Source: Candidatus Olsenella stercoravium
Lineage (GTDB): Bacteria > Actinomycetota > Coriobacteriia > Coriobacteriales > Atopobiaceae
Direction of reading: 5' to 3'
Length of the DNA: 34,437 bases
Assembly: GCA_019116265.1 (NCBI GenBank)
Contig: DXBZ01000089.1
Span: 1-34,437, forward strand
This document shows positions 1 through 8,521 of the stretch, in pieces. Each line of letters opens with the position of its first letter. Position 1 is the first letter of the stretch. Under the pieces are notes generated by a model. It was not told the DNA's origin. It did no database searches and worked only from the letters and a program-made list of their open reading frames with translations. A program made the translations under genes and the position numbers.

Positions 1-2
1 TT

Positions 3-848
3 CCGGTCATCGGCGCGGGCATCGCCTTCTCCATTGCCGACCGGGCGGGCATCACGGCCGGCCTCATGTGCGGCTGGATCGCCAAGGACATCGGCGCCGG
101 CTTCCTGGGCGGCATGATCGGCGGCTTCCTCGCCGGCTACGTCACCGTCCTTCTCGTCCGCTACATCAAGGTCCCCAAGAGCATCGAGTCGATCAAGGCG
201 GTGCTGCTGGTCCCGGTCCTCTCCGTGGGCATCTCCGGCCTGATCATGTGGTTCGTCATCGGCACGCCCATCACGATGCTGCTGAGCGCGCTCGAGGGCT
301 GGCTCTCCGGCCTCAACACCGAGAACAAGATCCTGCTCGGCGTCATCACCGGATGCATGATGGCCTTTGACATGGGCGGCCCGCTCAACAAGTCCATCTT
401 CGCTTTCTCCATGATCGCCTTCGAGGCTGGCAACTACGTGCCGTTTGCCGCGGTCATGGCCGGCGGCGTGACTCCTCCGCTTGCGCTCGCCCTCTCCACC
501 ATCATCTTCAGGAACAAGTACACCGAGGAGGAGCGCGAGGCGGGCAAGGCGGCCTGGATCCTGGGCGCCTCCAACATCACCGAGGGTGCCATCCCGTTTG
601 CCGTGGGCGACCCGCTGCGCGTCATCCCCTGCATCATGGCCGGCAGCGCCGTCTCCTCCACGCTCTCCCTGGTCTTTGACTGCGCCTGCCGCGTCCCGCA
701 CGGCGGCCTGTGGGCGACCCTCATCCCCAACGTCTTTGACAACCCGATCCAGTGGGTCCTCGCCATCGCCTGCGGCACCGTGGCCGGCGCGATCCTGCTC
801 GGCGTGGTGAAGAAGAGCAAGGTCCAGACCGAGGTTGCGGGAGCGTAG
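3..848 (+). CDS. PTS fructose-type transporter subunit IIC, C-terminal part (truncated by window start)
   Basis: Frame open from the window start; PVIGAGIAFSIADRAGITAGLMCGW..., GGPLNKSIFAF, ITEGAIPFAVGDPLRVIP are typical of PTS_IIC fructose family. Confidence 0.9.
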   Translation, partial: PVIGAGIAFSIADRAGITAGLMCGWIAKDIGAGFLGGMIGGFLAGYVTVLLVRYIKVPKSIESIKAVLLVPVLSVGISGLIMWFVIGTPITMLLSALEGWLSGLNTENKILLGVITGCMMAFDMGGPLNKSIFAFSMIAFEAGNYVPFAAVMAGGVTPPLALALSTIIFRNKYTEEEREAGKAAWILGASNITEGAIPFAVGDPLRVIPCIMAGSAVSSTLSLVFDCACRVPHGGLWATLIPNVFDNPIQWVLAIACGTVAGAILLGVVKKSKVQTEVAGA

Positions 849-850
849 AG

Positions 851-1753
851 ATGCTGCTGAACATGAGCCAGATGCTCGCCGTTGCCAAGGAGCATCACTT
901 TGCGGTCGGGGCGTTCAACGTCACGGAGTCCAACCTCCTCAGGACGGTCGTCGAGGCCGCCGAGGAGACCGACTCCCCCGCGATCGTCGAGATCCACCCC
1001 GAGGAGCTCGCGTACTGCAAGGACGACTTCCTGCGCTACGTCATCGCACGGGTGTCCAACAGCTCTGTGCCCTTCGTGGTGCACCTCGACCACGGGGACT
1101 CGGTCGAGAGCGTCATGCGCGCGGTGCGCGCGGGCTTCAGCTCGGTGATGATCGACGGCTCCGCGCTGCCCTTTGAGGACAACGTTGCGAAGACGGCCGA
1201 GGTCGTGCGCTACTGCCACATGGTGGACGTGTCCGTGGAGGGCGAGCTGGGCACGATCGGCAACACGGGGTCCTCCTTCGAGGGCGGCATGACCGAGGTT
1301 CGCTACACCGACCCCGCCGACGCGGTCGAGTTCGTGGAGCGGACGGGCGTGGACACGCTGGCGGTGGCGATCGGGACGTGCCACGGCCTCTATCCCAAGG
1401 GCGTCACGCCGCGGCTGCGCATGGACGTGCTCTCCGCGATCAAGGGGGTCGTCGACGTGCCGCTCGTGCTCCACGGCGGCTCGGGCAACCCTGACGAGGA
1501 GGTGGCCGAGGCCGTCAGGATCGGCATCCAGAAGGTCAACATCTCCTCCGACTACAAGAGCGCGTTCTTCTCAAAGGCGCGGGAGATCCTGGCCCGGCCG
1601 GACTCCGGCTGGGAGCCCAACGCGATCTTCCCGCCCTGCATCGAGGCGGGGAAGGAGGTCGTGAAGGGCAAGATGCGGCTCTTCTCGTCCATGGGGAAGG
1701 CCGCCCTGTACCGCGAGGCCGGCATCCCCGCCTGGCGGCAGGGGCTGCGCTGA
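851..1753 (+). CDS. Class II fructose/tagatose/ketose-bisphosphate aldolase
   Basis: MLLNMSQMLAVAKEHHFAVGAFNV..., HLDHGDS, GTCHG(L)YP, LHGGSGNPDEEV, KVNISSD motifs; starts 2 nt after PTS IIC stop. Confidence 0.93.
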   Translation: MLLNMSQMLAVAKEHHFAVGAFNVTESNLLRTVVEAAEETDSPAIVEIHPEELAYCKDDFLRYVIARVSNSSVPFVVHLDHGDSVESVMRAVRAGFSSVMIDGSALPFEDNVAKTAEVVRYCHMVDVSVEGELGTIGNTGSSFEGGMTEVRYTDPADAVEFVERTGVDTLAVAIGTCHGLYPKGVTPRLRMDVLSAIKGVVDVPLVLHGGSGNPDEEVAEAVRIGIQKVNISSDYKSAFFSKAREILARPDSGWEPNAIFPPCIEAGKEVVKGKMRLFSSMGKAALYREAGIPAWRQGLR

Positions 1754-1780
1754 CGCGCCAAAGCGCCAACTTCCCCTCTA

Positions 1781-1810
1781 CGGGCCCCGGCGAGTCCACG
1801 TCGGGGCCCG
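1781..1810. terminator. Candidate bidirectional hairpin between convergent genes
   Basis: CGGGCCCCGGCG-agtcca-CGTCGGGGCCCG, 12-bp arms with one G:U-type mismatch; no clear T-tract. Confidence 0.5.
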
Positions 1811-1820
1811 CTCACCCTGG

Positions 1821-3845
1821 CTAGCGGCGGACCTCGTCGAGGTAGCTCGGGCGCTCCACGAGGGCGCCCCGGGCGTCGTCCACGGCCCGGCGCAGCTCCC
1901 CCGCGCGTTCGACGTACTGTTGCAGCACATAGCGCACGTCCTCGCTCCCGAGCCCCCCGATCATCGGCACGGCTATGATCACGCCCGTGCCAAAGCGCTC
2001 GGGGTCGCAGTGGGACTCGGCCAGGTCCGCGATCGCGTCGAACGCGTCGCGCTCGTCCTCTCCCACGGCGCCCAGTCGCACCAGCAGCTCGAGCTGCTCC
2101 AACTCGCAGGCTATCTCCCACAGGCAGAAGAGCATCCGGTCCGCGGCGTCGCGGTAGCGCGCCACCTCCGCGATCTCAGCGTTCTTCTCGCCCGCCTCCG
2201 AGATGGCGTCCAGCAGGGCGTTGGCCTGCGTGTGCAGCATCTGAAAGTGCAGCAGTCGCTCCGAGGAGACCACGGTGTCCACGCGCTCGTCGAGCGTGGT
2301 GCGCACGAGGCCCCACCCGCTACGCACCATCGCAAAGAGCTGGCGCACGTCCGCCGCAAAGAGCCGCCGGTCGGAGGTGGGCAGCACGAGCCGGTTGACC
2401 AGCGCCACCGTGACCACCGCGAGCGCGAGCGAGGCCAGGCGCATGACCATGGCGTAGCCGTCGTCGATTGAGACCGAGGCCATGGTGACCGCGTAGGCCG
2501 TTGCAAAGAACGCCGAGGTCACCGTGCCCGGCGTAGCCGCGTAGAGCGGCGCCACGAGCACCATGCCCAGCACCATGACCCCGACCCAGTCCAAGTTGAG
2601 CAGCGCCACCGCGTGCACAAAGACGCAGCCCAGCGCCGTGCCCGCCATGCGGGTGCGCATGCGGCGCGAGCTCTCGTTGGGGAAGGGCTGCAGCAGCAGG
2701 TAGGCGTGCAGCACATACCAGTAGAGGTGGTCTACGGGAAGCAGCAGGTTGACGCTGCAGCTCACGGCCAGCACGATGCCGCAGCGCACCGAGAAGCGCA
2801 TCTCAAAGGAGTCCAGCGTGGGCCGCTTGCGAAAGAGCGTCGTGCGCGCGGCGTGCGCCGTGGACATGTGCCAGACGCGTTGCCGTGGGTCGTCGGTGGT
2901 GCGCAGGATCAGCAGCAGGAGGTTGAGGTAGCTGCGACAGAAGATTCTGAAGCGCGGCTCGTCCACGCTGAGGCTGGCGAGAAGGGCGCCCGCCCGCCCG
3001 GCGAGCTCGGCGCGACGGGCCGCGTCGGCGTTGGCGTCCACGACGGCGTCCAGCTCCCGCGTGAGCTTTGCGAGCTGGGCGAGAAGGGCGGCGTGCTCGG
3101 TGCGGTGGCGGTCGTTCCAGTCATAGTTGCCGGCCAGGTAGGCGGTGCGCTGGGCGAGCGTCGCGAGCATGTCGAGCAGGTTCACGGTGCGCGGGGGCGC
3201 CGAGGAGTCCTCGCGAGCGGAGTAGGCGAGGGCCGCCGTCTCGCGGCGGAGGGCGAGCAGCTCGGCGCGCAGCGGCTCGTCGATGCCGCTCTCGGCGGCG
3301 TGGGCGAGGTCGCCCGCGAGGCGGCGCACGCAGTCGTGCAGGCGCGAGCGGGCCTCGCGGGCCCGGTGGCGGACGGCGCCGGCCACGAGCAGGCCTGCGC
3401 TCAGCGTGACGCAGCAGGCGGCGAGGACGGCCGCTTGCGTCGCGAGGCTGTCCACGAGGTTGACCGGCCGCAGCTGCAGAAACGCAAAGAGCATGGTGTA
3501 GGGGAAGTAGCGGCGCGGGTTGAGCTGCGACGAGCGCATGAACACCAGCGCAAACGGCATCGCCAGGTTCACGGCCACGCAGAGCGCGAGGCTGCTCACG
3601 GCGACGCGCGCCCCTGCGAGCGCGAGCGCGCTCACCAGGAAGAAGCGCAGGTACTGCGACGGTGGGTTGTACTTTTTGAGACGAGTCTCAAAGAGCGTGG
3701 TGAAGGGCGAGACCGCGAGGAGGTACTGGTCCCCAAAGCCCAGCTGCACGACCCAGAACAGCACGATGAAAAACACAATGACAGGCAGCGTACCCACGAG
3801 TTGGGCACGTCGCTCGCGCAGCCACCGCCTGATCTTCTCGCCCAT
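1821..3845 (-). CDS. FUSC-family / aromatic acid exporter-like membrane protein
   Basis: Long ORF with two membrane blocks, RKRPTLDSFEMRFSVRCGIVLAVS and HLYWYVLHAYLLLQPFPNESSRRMRTRMAGTALGC typical of FUSC proteins. Confidence 0.8.
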   Translation of the reverse strand: MGEKIRRWLRERRAQLVGTLPVIVFFIVLFWVVQLGFGDQYLLAVSPFTTLFETRLKKYNPPSQYLRFFLVSALALAGARVAVSSLALCVAVNLAMPFALVFMRSSQLNPRRYFPYTMLFAFLQLRPVNLVDSLATQAAVLAACCVTLSAGLLVAGAVRHRAREARSRLHDCVRRLAGDLAHAAESGIDEPLRAELLALRRETAALAYSAREDSSAPPRTVNLLDMLATLAQRTAYLAGNYDWNDRHRTEHAALLAQLAKLTRELDAVVDANADAARRAELAGRAGALLASLSVDEPRFRIFCRSYLNLLLLILRTTDDPRQRVWHMSTAHAARTTLFRKRPTLDSFEMRFSVRCGIVLAVSCSVNLLLPVDHLYWYVLHAYLLLQPFPNESSRRMRTRMAGTALGCVFVHAVALLNLDWVGVMVLGMVLVAPLYAATPGTVTSAFFATAYAVTMASVSIDDGYAMVMRLASLALAVVTVALVNRLVLPTSDRRLFAADVRQLFAMVRSGWGLVRTTLDERVDTVVSSERLLHFQMLHTQANALLDAISEAGEKNAEIAEVARYRDAADRMLFCLWEIACELEQLELLVRLGAVGEDERDAFDAIADLAESHCDPERFGTGVIIAVPMIGGLGSEDVRYVLQQYVERAGELRRAVDDARGALVERPSYLDEVRR

Positions 3846-3861
3846 CCGCCCTCCGCAAAAC

Positions 3862-3957
3862 GGGACGTGTTTATTCTAGCCGCTCTTTTGGGACAGGTCG
3901 CCGCCGTCGCGCGTGCGCAAACCTGTCCCAAAAGAGCTGCAGCGATAAGCACGTCCC
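3862..3957. repeat. Intergenic inverted-repeat element, family A copy 1
   Basis: GGGACGTGTTTATTCTAGCCGCTCTTTTGGGACAGGT ... ACCTGTCCCAAAAGAGCTGCAGCGATAAGCACGTCCC; arms imperfectly complementary; related copy at 11401-11510. Confidence 0.8.
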
Positions 3958-3961
3958 CAAA

Positions 3962-5215
3962 TTACAGGACGAACATGATGATGGTGAGGACGGTCACGGC
4001 TACGATCGTGAACCAGGTGAGCGCGTTCCAGACGCGGCCGTTGGCATAGCGGCCCATCACGTGCTTGTCGCTCGCGATGAGCACCATGAAGACCAGCAGC
4101 ACCGGCAGCAGCACGCCGTTGATCACCTGAGCGATCATCATGATGCCAAAGAGATTGACGTTGGGCAGCATGACCACCACGGCGGACACCGCGATGACGG
4201 CGGTGATGATGCCCCGGTACGTGGGCGCCTCGGCCCAGCTGCGGTCGGCGCCGCGCTCCCAGCCAAAGGCCTCGCACACCGCGCTCGACGTGATGCCCGG
4301 CAGCACGCACGCCGCCAAGAACGACGCCCCGGTGAGGCCCGCGCCAAAGAGCAGTTCGGCGTAGTCGCCCACGAGCGGCGCCAGCGCGGCGGCCGCGTCC
4401 TCGGCGCCGCTCACCTCAATGCCGGCGGGGTGCAGCACGGCGCCTGTGGTGAGGATGATGAACCACGAGATGACGCTCGCCGCCACGGCGCCCGTCACGG
4501 TATCGACGCGCTGGTAGGGGAGGTCCTCCGCGTGCGCGTTCTTCTCGACCACGTTGGACTGCGCCAAAAAGAGCATCCACGGCGCGATGGCCGTGCCCAC
4601 GCTCGCCACCAGCAGCGACAGGTAGCGAGGCGTGGCCTCCACGTGCGGGACCACGGTGTGCAAAAGAGCATCGCCCCAGTTGGGCCCCACCATGACGCCG
4701 GCCACGATGTAGGTCACAAAGACGCACGCGATGGCGAGAAGGACCTTCTCGATGCGGCGGTACGACCCGCTCATCGTGAGCAGCCAGATTGCCAGCGCCG
4801 CAACGGGCACGCTCACGTAGACCGGCACGCCAAAGAGCGCGAGCGCGGACGCGATGCCCGCGAACTCCGAGAGCGTGACCGTGGTGTTGGAGACGAGAAG
4901 CGCGAGCATGGCGAGGGCAGAGAGCCGCACGCCAAACTGCTCGCGGATGAGCGAGGCCAGACCCTTGCCCGTGACGCAGCCCATGCGCGCCGCGGTCTCC
5001 TGTGCCACGATCAGCAGGAAGCACATCACCGGCACGGTCCAGAGCTGCATGAAGCCAAAGAGCGCGCCTGCGTTGGAGTAGGTGGCCACGCCGCCGGCGT
5101 CCGCGCCCGCGAGCGCGGCAACCATGCCGGGGCCCATCGCCGCGAGGATGCGGCGCGGCGCCAGCCGCGTGCGCACGACCTTCTCGCCCGCGCGGCTCTT
5201 CCTGCCCAGCGGCAT
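3962..5215 (-). CDS. NRAMP-family divalent metal transporter, NRMT-like (putative Mg2+)
   Basis: NRAMP fold order; TM1 reads GADAGGVATYSNAG instead of DPGN; TM6 reads GTAIAPWMLFLAQSNVVEK, lacking the canonical MPH. Confidence 0.85.
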   Translation of the reverse strand: MPLGRKSRAGEKVVRTRLAPRRILAAMGPGMVAALAGADAGGVATYSNAGALFGFMQLWTVPVMCFLLIVAQETAARMGCVTGKGLASLIREQFGVRLSALAMLALLVSNTTVTLSEFAGIASALALFGVPVYVSVPVAALAIWLLTMSGSYRRIEKVLLAIACVFVTYIVAGVMVGPNWGDALLHTVVPHVEATPRYLSLLVASVGTAIAPWMLFLAQSNVVEKNAHAEDLPYQRVDTVTGAVAASVISWFIILTTGAVLHPAGIEVSGAEDAAAALAPLVGDYAELLFGAGLTGASFLAACVLPGITSSAVCEAFGWERGADRSWAEAPTYRGIITAVIAVSAVVVMLPNVNLFGIMMIAQVINGVLLPVLLVFMVLIASDKHVMGRYANGRVWNALTWFTIVAVTVLTIIMFVL

Positions 5216-7090
5216 CTAGAATCCCGCCCCCACCATGCCGCCGGAGCCGGCGAGCGCCAGCGCCGCGACCACAAAGACCGCTGCGGCCAGAAGCATGGCC
5301 ACGAGCGAGAGCGTAAAGCCCGAGGTCTCCTTGTTGGCGTCGTCTCGCGCGCGGAGGACGCGCAGGTAGACGGGCGTTACGGCGAACGAGGCGAACGTGG
5401 ACGCCGCAGCCGCAAAACCGCCGGTCACAAGCGCGTCACCAAGGCTGCCCTCAAAGAGCCCCGCCGTGGGGACGGCCGGCGACAGCAGGACGTTCATGAG
5501 CGCGACCACGATAAGGGCAAGAAGGACGCCGAGCGCGGCGCCGATGCCGATGCCCCTGAACGTGAAGCCCAGAAGCGACGGCGAGTCCTCGTCGTCGGGG
5601 TCGTTCTCCAGGAAGAAGTTGGTGACGTAGGATATGGAGTCGTCCGCGAGCACGAGCGCCACGGCGAGCGGGATGGCCATGGTGAGCACCTCGGCCAGCG
5701 TGAGATGCCCGCCCACGGCAAACGCGAGCGCCACTACGCCGAGCGCCCAGAGGACCACCCACACGTTGCGGCGCACGAGCCAGATGAGCGTGCTCGCGTG
5801 GCTGGAGTCCTCGCCGTCCGCCGAGCCGCCCGCAACGCGCAGGTCCTCGGCGTGCTCCTCCTCCAGGACGTCGAGCGCGTCGTCGACGGTGACGATGCCC
5901 AGGAGGCGTCCCTCGTCGTTCACGACGGGCATGGCCAGCAGGTTGTACTTGGCGATGTCCTCGGCCACGTCCTCCTGGTCGTCCTCGGGGCTTGCGGTCA
6001 CGAGGTCGGCGGTCGCCAGCTCGGCGAGGCGCGTCTCCGGCGCGGCCACGATCAGCGCGTTCAGCGTCACGACGCCCGTGAGCTTGTGCTCCTCGTCCAC
6101 GAGGTAGACGTAGCGCACGGACTCAAAGTCCTCGTCCAGCCCGCGCAGCATCTCCACGGCGTCGGACACGGTGGCGCCGTCAGACACGGTGGCCACCTCG
6201 GAGGTCATGATGCGGCCGGCGGTGTTCTCGCGATATCCCAGCAGCTGGCGGATCGCGCGCTGCTCCTGGACGCCCATCAGGCGCAGGAGCTTCTCGGCCT
6301 TGTCGTAGTCCAGCTCGCTGACCAGCTCGGCCGCGTCGTCGGGGTCCATCTCGGAGAGGATGCGCGAGGCGTCGGTCTCGGTGAGGTTGTCCATGAGCTC
6401 GGCGGCCATCGCGTCGTCGTCGAACTCGGCCATCGCGCCGGCGCGCTGCTCGTCGTCCAGCTGGGCAAAGACCTGGCCGCGCAGGCGCGGGTCCAGCCGC
6501 TCGATGATGTCGGCGATGTCGGCGGGGTGCATGTCGTCGAGCGTCTTGTGGGAGACGGAGAGTTTGACGTTGGAGAGGTCGCGCTCCACCAGGTCCATGT
6601 AGCTCCACGCGATGATCTTCTCGGGCAGGGGGTGGCCAAAGGTGCGGCACGCGCGCAGCGCCACGCGCTCGAGCGCCGGGTGGAGGCTCCTCAGCAGGCC
6701 GCGCGCGCCCACCTCCGCGCCCAGCAGGCGCAGCTGGGTGGAGCTCGTGTCGGAGAGCTTGAGGTCGTTCACGCGCACGACGCGCATGCCGTGCGTGTCC
6801 ACGATCTGCTTGTTGAGGATGTCGCGGGCGAGAAGGACCTCGTCCGGCTGCAGGTACGAGAAGCGCAGGTCCGTGGCGATGACCTTGAGGTGGACCTCGT
6901 GCTCGTCGTAGGTGTCCACGTACTTGCGCCAGGAGATCATGATGGGCGTGCGACCGGGGCCCATGAAGGCCAGGCTCGTGATGCGGGGGAAGACCTCGCC
7001 CGTGGCGATGCCAAGGTCGGAGACCGTGCCGACCTTCTCACCGTCGGCGTCAAGTACGGGGTTGCCCAGGAGTTGGGACAGGTAGATCAT
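5216..7090 (-). CDS. MgtE-like protein (PRC barrel, MgtE N domain, paired CBS, C-terminal membrane domain)
   Basis: MIYLSQLLGNPVLDADGEKVGTVSDL (PRC), DMHPADIADIIERLDPRLRGQVFAQLDDE (MgtE_N), GRIMTSEVATVSDG...CBS pair; stop codon directly abuts the NRAMP ATG. Confidence 0.88.
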   Translation of the reverse strand: MIYLSQLLGNPVLDADGEKVGTVSDLGIATGEVFPRITSLAFMGPGRTPIMISWRKYVDTYDEHEVHLKVIATDLRFSYLQPDEVLLARDILNKQIVDTHGMRVVRVNDLKLSDTSSTQLRLLGAEVGARGLLRSLHPALERVALRACRTFGHPLPEKIIAWSYMDLVERDLSNVKLSVSHKTLDDMHPADIADIIERLDPRLRGQVFAQLDDEQRAGAMAEFDDDAMAAELMDNLTETDASRILSEMDPDDAAELVSELDYDKAEKLLRLMGVQEQRAIRQLLGYRENTAGRIMTSEVATVSDGATVSDAVEMLRGLDEDFESVRYVYLVDEEHKLTGVVTLNALIVAAPETRLAELATADLVTASPEDDQEDVAEDIAKYNLLAMPVVNDEGRLLGIVTVDDALDVLEEEHAEDLRVAGGSADGEDSSHASTLIWLVRRNVWVVLWALGVVALAFAVGGHLTLAEVLTMAIPLAVALVLADDSISYVTNFFLENDPDDEDSPSLLGFTFRGIGIGAALGVLLALIVVALMNVLLSPAVPTAGLFEGSLGDALVTGGFAAAASTFASFAVTPVYLRVLRARDDANKETSGFTLSLVAMLLAAAVFVVAALALAGSGGMVGAGF

Positions 7091-7117
7091 TCGTGCTCCT
7101 TACGCGCGTCGCTCACC

Positions 7118-7137
7118 GGCGCGCCGCAGGGCACGCC
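7118..7137 (-). promoter_or_regulatory. Hairpin in the mgtE-like leader
   Basis: Minus strand GGCGTGCC-CTGC-GGCGCGCC (one G:U) between leader ORF and RBS. Confidence 0.4.
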
Positions 7138-7142
7138 GCAGG

Positions 7143-7169
7143 TCATCGACTGTGAGGTCGAGGTTTCAT
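7143..7169 (-). CDS. Candidate leader peptide MKPRPHSR upstream of the mgtE-like gene
   Basis: ATG AAA CCT CGA CCT CAC AGT CGA TGA preceded by AGGAGAAAGG; not in the supplied ORF track because it is short. Confidence 0.4.
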   Translation of the reverse strand: MKPRPHSR

Positions 7170-7203
7170 GCGGACCTTTCTCCTAGGTGGATTTGCCGTG
7201 TGT

Positions 7204-7209
7204 ATTGTA
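7204..7209 (-). promoter_or_regulatory. Candidate -10 box (TACAAT) for the leader/mgtE-like/NRAMP transcript
   Basis: TACAAT on the minus strand 35 nt upstream of the leader ATG; no convincing -35. Confidence 0.35.
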
Positions 7210-7246
7210 GACCAAGCGCGCCCCGCGCGGCGCCGGGTATGGGGAA

Positions 7247-7909
7247 TCAAAGGTACGACGCGGTCCTGCGCATGTCGGTGACCAGGTCCACGTTGCCATC
7301 GGCCCTCATGAGCTCGACCAGCCTGCCGGCGTTGTCATGGTCGTCGGCGATCGCCTGCGCCTCGGCGGCGGTTATCCCGACGAGCTGGACGAACCTGGTC
7401 TCTCCGTACACGGACGTCTGGGGCTCGGCCTCCGTGTCGTCCACCAGGAGGAGCGCCGTGATCAAGGAGTCCGAGCCGATGCGAAGGGGGCTCCCGTCGC
7501 CCCTGATGCACGTCCCCGGAAGGGTGGGGCGACCGGTCGTGTACGTGTATCTCGCCAGGTTGGACATCGTGCTGACCGCCCAGAGGCACTCCTCGACGTC
7601 CTTCTCGGCGAGCTTCATCGTCATCTCGTAGCCCCAGCCGTTGCGCGTGCCCCCGAAGGCGTCCTCGTTGCCGTAGAGCACGGTCATCCCGTAGGTGACC
7701 AGGTGCTTGTAGCCCTTCGGGGAGGTGTAGAAGGAGAAGCCGTCCAGATACTCGTTGCCGCCGAACATCGCCCTGGCGTGCAGGTTCGTCCCGTAGTGCT
7801 CGGGGAGCTGCCCTGGGTAGAGCCTCTCGAAGGCATCGTCGATGGCCTGCCAGCCCGGGGCGTACTCGTCGTCCTCGCGGAGTCGGGCAAGAAACTCGTC
7901 CCTTGTCAC
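7247..7909 (-). CDS. Suppressor-of-fused (SUFU) domain protein
   Basis: GWQAIDDAFERLYPGQLPEHYGTNL, LDGFSFYTSPKGYKHLVTYGMTVLYG, GWGYEMTMKL, RFVQLVGITAAE resemble SUFU family. Confidence 0.78.
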   Translation of the reverse strand: MTRDEFLARLREDDEYAPGWQAIDDAFERLYPGQLPEHYGTNLHARAMFGGNEYLDGFSFYTSPKGYKHLVTYGMTVLYGNEDAFGGTRNGWGYEMTMKLAEKDVEECLWAVSTMSNLARYTYTTGRPTLPGTCIRGDGSPLRIGSDSLITALLLVDDTEAEPQTSVYGETRFVQLVGITAAEAQAIADDHDNAGRLVELMRADGNVDLVTDMRRTASYL

Positions 7910-7936
7910 GGCGCACCCCTCTGTTGCTGCGGCCTT

Positions 7937-8506
7937 CTAGAACCTGGTCCAGGGCAGCTCGCGGCCGGCCCCGTTGCCGCCCCGTCTCGCGCGCACGCTC
8001 ATGCGCGGGCGATAGCGCATCCCGCCGATCTTGTTGCCGGGAAAGCTGGTGACGAGGGCGTTGTAGCTGCGGACCTCCTCGTCGTAGGCGCGCCGCGCCT
8101 GCTCGAGGTCCTTCTCGGCCTGGGCAATCTGGCCCATGAGGGCCACCAGGACAGGATTGGTCATGAGCGCCGTCGAGCGCTCGGCCACGGCGAAGAGCTC
8201 GCGCAGCGTCTGGGTGAGGGCCTGCGAGGCAACGATCTTGTCGGCCGGCTGCTCTGCCGCGTCTACGGCGGCGCGCCCCCTCGAGAGCGCATCCGGCACC
8301 TCGCGCCCGTACTCGCCGCGCCCGGTCATGGTCTCCTCGAGCGAGGCCACGAGCTCGCCGCGACGCACGAGGGAGGCCTCGAGGACCTTCCACGTGGCGC
8401 GGCACTTCTCGTCCGCGCCCATGATGTTGAGGTAGGTGCGGGTGTACACCATGACCAGCGCGATCAGCGCGAGCCCGACAAAGAGGATGATGACGATGGG
8501 GTCCAT
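7937..8506 (-). CDS. LemA-like protein (paralog 1)
   Basis: N-terminal TM then coiled LemA-type helices; YNALVTSFPGNKIGG matches LemA YN..i..fP. Confidence 0.75.
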   Translation of the reverse strand: MDPIVIILFVGLALIALVMVYTRTYLNIMGADEKCRATWKVLEASLVRRGELVASLEETMTGRGEYGREVPDALSRGRAAVDAAEQPADKIVASQALTQTLRELFAVAERSTALMTNPVLVALMGQIAQAEKDLEQARRAYDEEVRSYNALVTSFPGNKIGGMRYRPRMSVRARRGGNGAGRELPWTRF

Positions 8507-8521
8507 GGCGTCTGAGCCGCG

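Noticed and set aside
752-850. N-terminal extension of the aldolase ORF starting at 752
   Set aside because: Overlaps the PTS IIC gene; conserved protein start is MLLNMSQML at 851.
434-1474. 346-aa minus-strand ORF opposite the aldolase
   Set aside because: Antisense shadow of a well-supported gene.
2613-4049. 478-aa plus-strand ORF opposite FUSC gene
   Set aside because: Antisense shadow; its tail derives from the family A repeat.
4061-7186. 1041-aa plus-strand ORF antisense to the NRAMP-like and MgtE-like genes
   Set aside because: Composition (His/Arg/Gly-rich, low-complexity) is that of an antisense frame in high-GC DNA; the minus-strand products have clear family motifs.
7090-7247. 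M-box Mg2+ riboswitch upstream of the mgtE-like gene
   Set aside because: Leader is only about 100 nt and I could not match the M-box conserved core; the leader-peptide hypothesis fits better. An Infernal search with RF00380 would settle it.
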